Positions 32,763 through 37,233 of a DNA stretch of 37,233 nucleotides are shown here, in pieces (the first letter of the stretch is position 1; every line of letters starts with the position of its first letter). The translations under genes and the position numbers were made by a program. The notes beneath the pieces are model-generated. The model had not been told where the DNA came from and ran no database searches. It saw only the letters and a list, made by a program, of their open reading frames with translations. Origin of the DNA: Gelidibacter sp035515035 (lineage in GTDB: Bacteria; Bacteroidota; Bacteroidia; Flavobacteriales; Flavobacteriaceae). The stretch spans positions 1 through 37,233 of the forward strand of contig NZ_DATJCA010000111.1 of assembly GCF_035515035.1 (NCBI RefSeq), in the 5' to 3' direction.

Positions 32763-33234
32763 AGGTATCCTTGTTTTGATCAAATTCAGAATAATAATAG
32801 CCAAAACGGACCGTTGCTCTATGAAAGATAAATTGCGTTTCGGTTTCTGTAAAATCAATATTTTCGAAGAAAATAGTATATCTGACCTTCTTGACTCCCG
32901 TATGGACTGGTCCAGAAAACAAAGGGTTGTCCCGGTCATGACCTGCATAGACCATACTGGCATAATAGTCATAGGTTTCATTGCCCTCTTCCAATCGCGT
33001 ACTTATAATGGCATGTGGACCATTGTTGGGATGTGATTTGGTGTACGGCTCGAAGCCGAGAAATGTAAAGGTCATCCCCGGACGATCCTTGAAGGTAAAG
33101 CAGTCGTTTGGTTCCATCACAAAGGTTTCTAGAAATTTCTTTTCGAGGCAAACGGAAATTCCTTCGTTAGGATCATCACTTTTTGAGCATCCAAAAATTA
33201 GTAAGAGGATAAATAGGTAGGTTAAGTTTTTCAT
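32746..33234 (-). CDS. Lipoprotein of unknown function
   Basis: The 162-residue precursor has a lipobox (LLIFGC, Cys16) followed by a SKSDDPNEG linker. The body contains NDCFTFKDRPGMTFTFLGFEPYTKSHP and GVKKVRYTIFFENIDFTETETQFIFHRATVRFGYYY, a beta-rich pattern. I do not recognise the family. It is the first gene of a coupled pair with the Ig-like exported protein; shared function is an inference from the 17-bp overlap. Confidence 0.72.
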   Translation of the reverse strand: MKNLTYLFILLLIFGCSKSDDPNEGISVCLEKKFLETFVMEPNDCFTFKDRPGMTFTFLGFEPYTKSHPNNGPHAIISTRLEEGNETYDYYASMVYAGHDRDNPLFSGPVHTGVKKVRYTIFFENIDFTETETQFIFHRATVRFGYYYSEFDQNKDTFEKSI

Positions 33235-33347
33235 GAGTTTTGATAAAGTACTTTAGGTTTTTTTTTGCGTGTTGCAAATGAGCGCTAGGGTAAGGGAATG
33301 TTCCAGAGGCTTTTCATCCTTATTTTTTTAATTTGAATAGCACTTGA

Positions 33348-33887
33348 TTAAAAGGAAAGCGCAATGCCGTAATTCAGGTGCTCTAAATAATCAATTTTTA
33401 AACTTACATGTATTTTCTTTTCCTTTTGGTCATTATTAAAGGTGTTAAAGAAAGTAAAATAATCTTTTTTCTTAGGTTTAACGATCAAATTAATAATCCC
33501 ACCCAGAGCTGCCACACCTAAACCTGTGAATAAGGTGCTTGATTTCATTTGTTCTCCATTGCCAGTACTCAGCGCTTCGTTAATCATAATTCCTGCCCCT
33601 GCCGCAAAGCCACCATAAAATGCGATACTGGAAATGGTTTGATTTGTCCGGATCTTCTTTGTTTGTTCAACTAAGTCTTTTTTCAATTCACTGGACATTT
33701 CTGTTTCATCAATGAATTTTTGCAGACCCTTCGGACTCGCATCATAGAAATTATCTTGGTATTGGAAGCTGGTAAATACATTTTCAACATTACCTCTGTA
33801 GAAATAGTAAAACTGCGAAAAAGAGTAATTTGAAAAAAGGATGAAGAGGATGATGATTCCTTTTTTTAACGTAGGCATTTCTTTCAT
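33348..33887 (-). CDS. Exported or membrane protein of unknown function
   Basis: The 179-residue protein begins with a signal peptide (MPTLKKGIIILFILFSNYSFSQ, from the second Met at residue 4; the first ATG is at 33887). The middle has two hydrophobic segments, ISSIAFYGGFAAGAGIMINE and STLFTGLGVAALGGIINLIV. The end, KIHVSLKIDYLEHLNYGIALSF, looks like outer-membrane or envelope strands with a terminal Phe. The family is not recognised. It stands alone between two lipoprotein genes. Confidence 0.65.
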   Translation of the reverse strand: MKEMPTLKKGIIILFILFSNYSFSQFYYFYRGNVENVFTSFQYQDNFYDASPKGLQKFIDETEMSSELKKDLVEQTKKIRTNQTISSIAFYGGFAAGAGIMINEALSTGNGEQMKSSTLFTGLGVAALGGIINLIVKPKKKDYFTFFNTFNNDQKEKKIHVSLKIDYLEHLNYGIALSF

Positions 33888-34058
33888 TAGTGTTTTAGTT
33901 TAGGTTATAGTCAGCATTTATTTATATAAGTTGTGGCGTGTGTAGTCATGAACCTCTCAACAAACAAACTTATCAATAGGGATATGGCTTATTGGAAGAG
34001 ATATTAGGTTGAAAGGAGCGATAGCGGAACACTCGTGTTAGTTAGTTGTAAATAGTTT

Positions 34059-34553
34059 TTATTTAACCCTTGAATATTCATCATAATAATATTCCAGCAC
34101 ATCTCCATTATAAACTTTTCCATCTATAAATTTAATAATCATAGTGTTTTGGTCAGGGAAGGTAATTTCGTCGTGATCTCCCGTAAATATTTCGTTTTGT
34201 TGGGTTTTATCATTGTATTCTATGATTTTAAAAGTGTATTGATTGTCTGATGTTTTAGCCCATGTGCCACTTATAAAATTAGAACTGTTAGTTTCAGCAC
34301 AATTTCCACTCTTATTTTCACTAAATATTTGTTGATTATAACGGCCGTCAGAAGCAAAAGACATTCTACTCTTTTGATAACAACTTGAAGCTTCATAAGT
34401 AATATCGTCTGACACCTGATAAACTTCAACAACTTTTATGGGTTTCCAAATTCCAATGATAGAGTCATGGTTTATGGTGTTTTCATCATCAGAAGAGCAG
34501 GATAGAATGGAGAGTCCAATTAGGACGGCAAGAAGTAAGTTCAGTTTTTTCAT
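34059..34553 (-). CDS. Lipocalin-like lipoprotein
   Basis: The 164-residue precursor has a lipobox (SILSC, Cys19) and a Ser/Asp linker. A lipocalin-like domain follows with DSIIGIWKPIKVVEV (the GxW start), FASDGRYNQQIF, SGTWAKTSDNQYTFKI and DHDEITFPDQNTMIIKFIDG. Such small barrels are common in Bacteroidota and bind unknown hydrophobic ligands or are structural. Confidence 0.8.
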   Translation of the reverse strand: MKKLNLLLAVLIGLSILSCSSDDENTINHDSIIGIWKPIKVVEVYQVSDDITYEASSCYQKSRMSFASDGRYNQQIFSENKSGNCAETNSSNFISGTWAKTSDNQYTFKIIEYNDKTQQNEIFTGDHDEITFPDQNTMIIKFIDGKVYNGDVLEYYYDEYSRVK

Positions 34554-34718
34554 TTTGTAGTTTGAGGTTTAAGTTGATGTTTATGTTTATGTGAATCTTG
34601 AGCTGTCGTGCTTCATAGTGTGATCTTCTCTAAATTGATCTACGTTCTGACAAGTTAACCTAGCCTTAGCAAACCTGAAGTGCCCTTCTTATTCGTAAAG
34701 AGCCACTTATGAAGCTTT

Positions 34719-35582
34719 TTAATCGGCATATTGATAAACTGCTATACGGTCAATAGTGTACTCATGGTTTCTGCCAATAATTAAAACAGGTCTGCTCAAA
34801 TGGTCTTTTATAATATGCGTGATATCAGCGCTTTGGTCCTTGTGTTGTCCAGCAAATATCTTCTTAGGGATTTTTTTCATTAGACGTAGATTAAATGCTA
34901 TTTCTAATGAAAGGCTCAAAGAAGAGAAACTCATTATCCATGGCAAATTGCATTCATCATTGTGATATTCTAAAACCTCATATAAGGAGAAGTTTCCTCC
35001 AGTTTTGTGTTTTTTCACGAAGTCATCGTTATAAACATAGGTATAAGAATCAGATTTTATTTCTTTCCCCATCCCATCTATAAAATAGGTTTTGGTAAGA
35101 CGACTACCTTTAAAACTCACTTCTCGTGGATAACCATCTGCTTTGTACCAGCCATCATTTTCAAAGGTGATTTTATTATTTCCCACTCTAACAGGAATGT
35201 TATTGATAGATATCACATTTCCTTTAGCATCTCTTTGAATGGTTCCTCCATGATCAAACCGCCCATAATGAATTCCCATTGAGCCAATTGTATAAGATTC
35301 TACCAAGCCATCGCTTCCGTAATTTATATGGCAAACAGCACTAAAACTGTCGTCGTTTAATTGAGCAATTGAAGAAATCAAATCTTGAACATATGTGTCT
35401 TGGTTTAGCTTACCCAAATCCAGATCAATCCCGGTATGTTGCTTAAGGAGATTTGTATTCAATAGATAAATGTCGGAGACTTTCGGGAAGTTGTTTTTTA
35501 CAATTTCTGATTCATTATCAGGGTTATTAGAGCAAGAGATTAAAATGAATGCGGTGAATGTTAAAAAAATCAGTTTTCTCAT
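34719..35582 (-). CDS. Lipoprotein of unknown function
   Basis: The 287-residue precursor has a lipobox (FILISC, Cys17) and a DNESE-rich linker. The body carries repeats of a turn-and-strand type (YGSDGLVESYTIG, RDAKGNVISINNIPVRVGNNKITFENDGWYKADGYP), as in RHS/YD-like or LPP20-type Bacteroidota lipoproteins whose roles are unknown. The last 90 residues are basic and contain two Lys-rich segments. No family is firmly recognised. It is divergent from recQ, with a 479-bp spacer. Confidence 0.72.
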   Translation of the reverse strand: MRKLIFLTFTAFILISCSNNPDNESEIVKNNFPKVSDIYLLNTNLLKQHTGIDLDLGKLNQDTYVQDLISSIAQLNDDSFSAVCHINYGSDGLVESYTIGSMGIHYGRFDHGGTIQRDAKGNVISINNIPVRVGNNKITFENDGWYKADGYPREVSFKGSRLTKTYFIDGMGKEIKSDSYTYVYNDDFVKKHKTGGNFSLYEVLEYHNDECNLPWIMSFSSLSLSLEIAFNLRLMKKIPKKIFAGQHKDQSADITHIIKDHLSRPVLIIGRNHEYTIDRIAVYQYAD

Positions 35583-35859
35583 TAGCGAACTTTGTTAAAT
35601 TTTTACAACAGGCTCATATATGCACCTTTGCACAGATCCACATACATCTGCGCTAAAGTAGTACTTTTTCTTACATTATCAAATACTTATAAACCGAATA
35701 TTCAATTCTTTTCAAAGACTCAGCTCATACTCCTTTCCCACACGAAGCTACAAACTCCTCATGCTTCAAACAAGTTGTATATGAGTTAGATGAGCCAAAT
35801 ACACAGATTTCTTAACACACCAGAATGAAAACAAAACGAAGTTCAGTCCCACAGAATTC

Positions 35860-35889
35860 TTGAAATCGTTCTTGAAATCTGTACCTTTG
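35860..35889 (+). promoter_or_regulatory. Promoter for recQ
   Basis: TTG at 35860-35862 and TACCTTTG at 35882-35889 are separated by 19 bp, a good Bacteroidota match. It predicts a leader of about 165 bases. The rest of the 35583-36061 spacer shows no gene. Confidence 0.65.
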
Positions 35890-36061
35890 TCGCCGCTTAT
35901 AAATGTGAATTTATACCTCGAAGTTTTTTAACAAAACTTGATTTCCCACTTTTAATTATTGAAATCGACATCAAGAGCCCACGTGGTATTGAGGACTAAG
36001 CAGTCCATTCAGATGTCAAAATAGGAAAGACCCCAGACCAGTGTCTCTTTAAAGATAAAAA

Positions 36062-37233
36062 ATGATTCGTACAGATACCACTTTAGAACTTTTAAAAACA
36101 CATTTCGGATACAGCACCTTTCGGCCTAACCAAGACCGAATTGTCAACGATATCATCAATGGAAATGATGTTTTGACCATTATGCCGACGGGTGGAGGGA
36201 AGTCGGTGTGTTTTCAGTTGCCAGCCTTGGCACTTCCAGGAACGGCGATTGTCATTTCGCCATTGATTGCTTTAATGAAAGATCAAGTGGATGCGCTTTT
36301 GACCAATGGCATTTCTGCTGCTTATTATAATAGCAGTCAGGAGGTTTCCGTGCAGCACGAGACGCTCAGAAAATTGCAAGCAGGAGACTTGAAATTAATT
36401 TATGTCGCGCCCGAAAGTCTGCAAAATCTGTCGCCATATTTTTCAGAGATAGAGATCAGTCTGATCGCCGTGGATGAAGCGCATTGTATTTCATCTTGGG
36501 GCCATGATTTTAGACCCGCTTATACCCAGTTGGGCCACCTCAAAAAGCAGTTCCCAAACAAACCGATTGCGGCATTTACCGCCACCGCAGATGGCGCTAC
36601 GCAACAGGATATTTTGACGCAATTGAAGATTTATGATGCTGAGGTGCATTTGTCCTCCTTTGATCGGAAGAATCTTTATTTAGAAGTACGACCCGGAAAT
36701 GATCGCATTACTCAGATCATCCGGTTTTTAAAGACCCGACCTGATGAAAGTGGCATTATCTATTGCTTAAGCCGAAAAAGTACACAAGAGGTCACCACCA
36801 AATTAAATAAGAGCGGATTTAAAGCCAAAGCCTATCATGCTGGCTTAACTGCGGAAAAACGCAACAGCATTCAGGAAAGTTTTATTAATGATGCCACCCC
36901 AATCATTGTGGCCACAATTGCCTTTGGGATGGGCATTGACAAAAGTAACGTGCGCTGGGTCATCCATTATAATATGCCCAAAAACATCGAAGGCTATTAC
37001 CAAGAAATTGGACGTGGCGGTCGCGATGGACTTCCTGCCTATAATATTTTGTTTTATTCGTATGCGGATGTTGTTCAACTCCGGAAGTTTACCGAAAATG
37101 CTTCCAACGCAGAGTATCAAATAGCGAAACTCAACCGCATGCAGCAATTCGCGGAAGCTTTAAGTTGTCGACGTATTGCGCTGCTCAATTATTTTGGAGA
37201 ACATCATACCGAAAATTGCAACAATTGCGATGT
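36062..37233 (+). CDS. recQ: RecQ-family ATP-dependent DNA helicase (partial, C-terminus cut by window edge)
   Basis: RecQ unwinds DNA 3' to 5' during recombination and repair. The 390 visible codons carry motif 0 (FRPNQDRIVNDII), Walker A MPTGGGKS, VDEAHC (DEAH box) with the aromatic loop SSWGHDFRPAY, and FTATAD. The second helicase domain has GIIYCLSRKSTQ, AYHAGL and ATIAFGMGIDKSNVRWVIHY with the arginine finger region QEIGRGGRDGLP. The zinc site begins with CRRIALLNYFGE and CNNCD at the edge. Winged-helix and HRDC domains lie outside the window. Confidence 0.96.
   Translation, partial: MIRTDTTLELLKTHFGYSTFRPNQDRIVNDIINGNDVLTIMPTGGGKSVCFQLPALALPGTAIVISPLIALMKDQVDALLTNGISAAYYNSSQEVSVQHETLRKLQAGDLKLIYVAPESLQNLSPYFSEIEISLIAVDEAHCISSWGHDFRPAYTQLGHLKKQFPNKPIAAFTATADGATQQDILTQLKIYDAEVHLSSFDRKNLYLEVRPGNDRITQIIRFLKTRPDESGIIYCLSRKSTQEVTTKLNKSGFKAKAYHAGLTAEKRNSIQESFINDATPIIVATIAFGMGIDKSNVRWVIHYNMPKNIEGYYQEIGRGGRDGLPAYNILFYSYADVVQLRKFTENASNAEYQIAKLNRMQQFAEALSCRRIALLNYFGEHHTENCNNCD

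Noticed and set aside
32763..32981. The longer frame of the Ig-like exported protein starting at 32981
   Set aside because: It lies inside the upstream lipoprotein gene in another frame and would bury the signal peptide.
35592..35789. A 65-codon plus-strand frame before recQ
   Set aside because: There is no start context or domain pattern, and it lies upstream of the well-formed recQ promoter.

Overview
The window looks like a chromosomal segment of a member of the Flavobacteriaceae (Bacteroidota). The DNA is AT-rich and Shine-Dalgarno sequences are mostly absent. Several genes are preceded by TAnnTTTG-type -7 elements. There are many short lipoproteins, and some proteins are typical of the phylum: the PUR-family DUF3276 protein, the N-terminally extended NusB, DUF1573, and a YdeI/OmpD-associated protein. 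No rRNA, tRNA, CRISPR array, insertion sequence or phage gene was found.

Region 1 (1-20 kb) is mostly conserved housekeeping. It holds a secreted M14 carboxypeptidase cut by the left edge, a PUR-family protein, an ABC exporter divergent from leucine dehydrogenase, then nusB, a DUF1573 lipoprotein and yajC. These are followed by a YdeI-type protein, peptidase T, pyrD, a LysE-type exporter, a lipoprotein, HMG-CoA lyase, a porin / FMN-binding protein / 4-TM membrane protein cluster, guaB, a Gre-like factor and a dicarboxylate/amino acid symporter. Leucine dehydrogenase and HMG-CoA lyase are the first and last steps of leucine catabolism and sit about 7 kb apart.

Region 2 (20-25 kb) has small membrane proteins, a GNAT acetyltransferase, an SMR efflux protein, and an apparent minus-strand pair of a long PLP-dependent Cys/Met-type enzyme, carrying a natural run of seven histidines, and a FrnE-like DsbA protein. 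Region 3 (25-35.6 kb) is accessory in character. Minus-strand lipoproteins dominate: a duplicated MliC-like protein, a CXXCH protein, a beta-propeller, a lipocalin-like protein and several unknowns. With them are a lone 3-ketosteroid-dehydrogenase-like flavoprotein, a deletion-fusion pseudogene, an (ATT)11 microsatellite and GC-richer intergenic islands. The right edge cuts a recQ helicase.

The best candidates for new biology are the porin / FMN-binding / His-containing membrane protein cluster at 13.8-16.2 kb, a perfect CRP-like palindrome between the ABC exporter and leucine dehydrogenase, a hairpin at the predicted 5' end of the nusB transcript, and a Gre-family protein apparently without the usual acidic coiled-coil tip. 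I did not see a clear large novel defence or mobile system.
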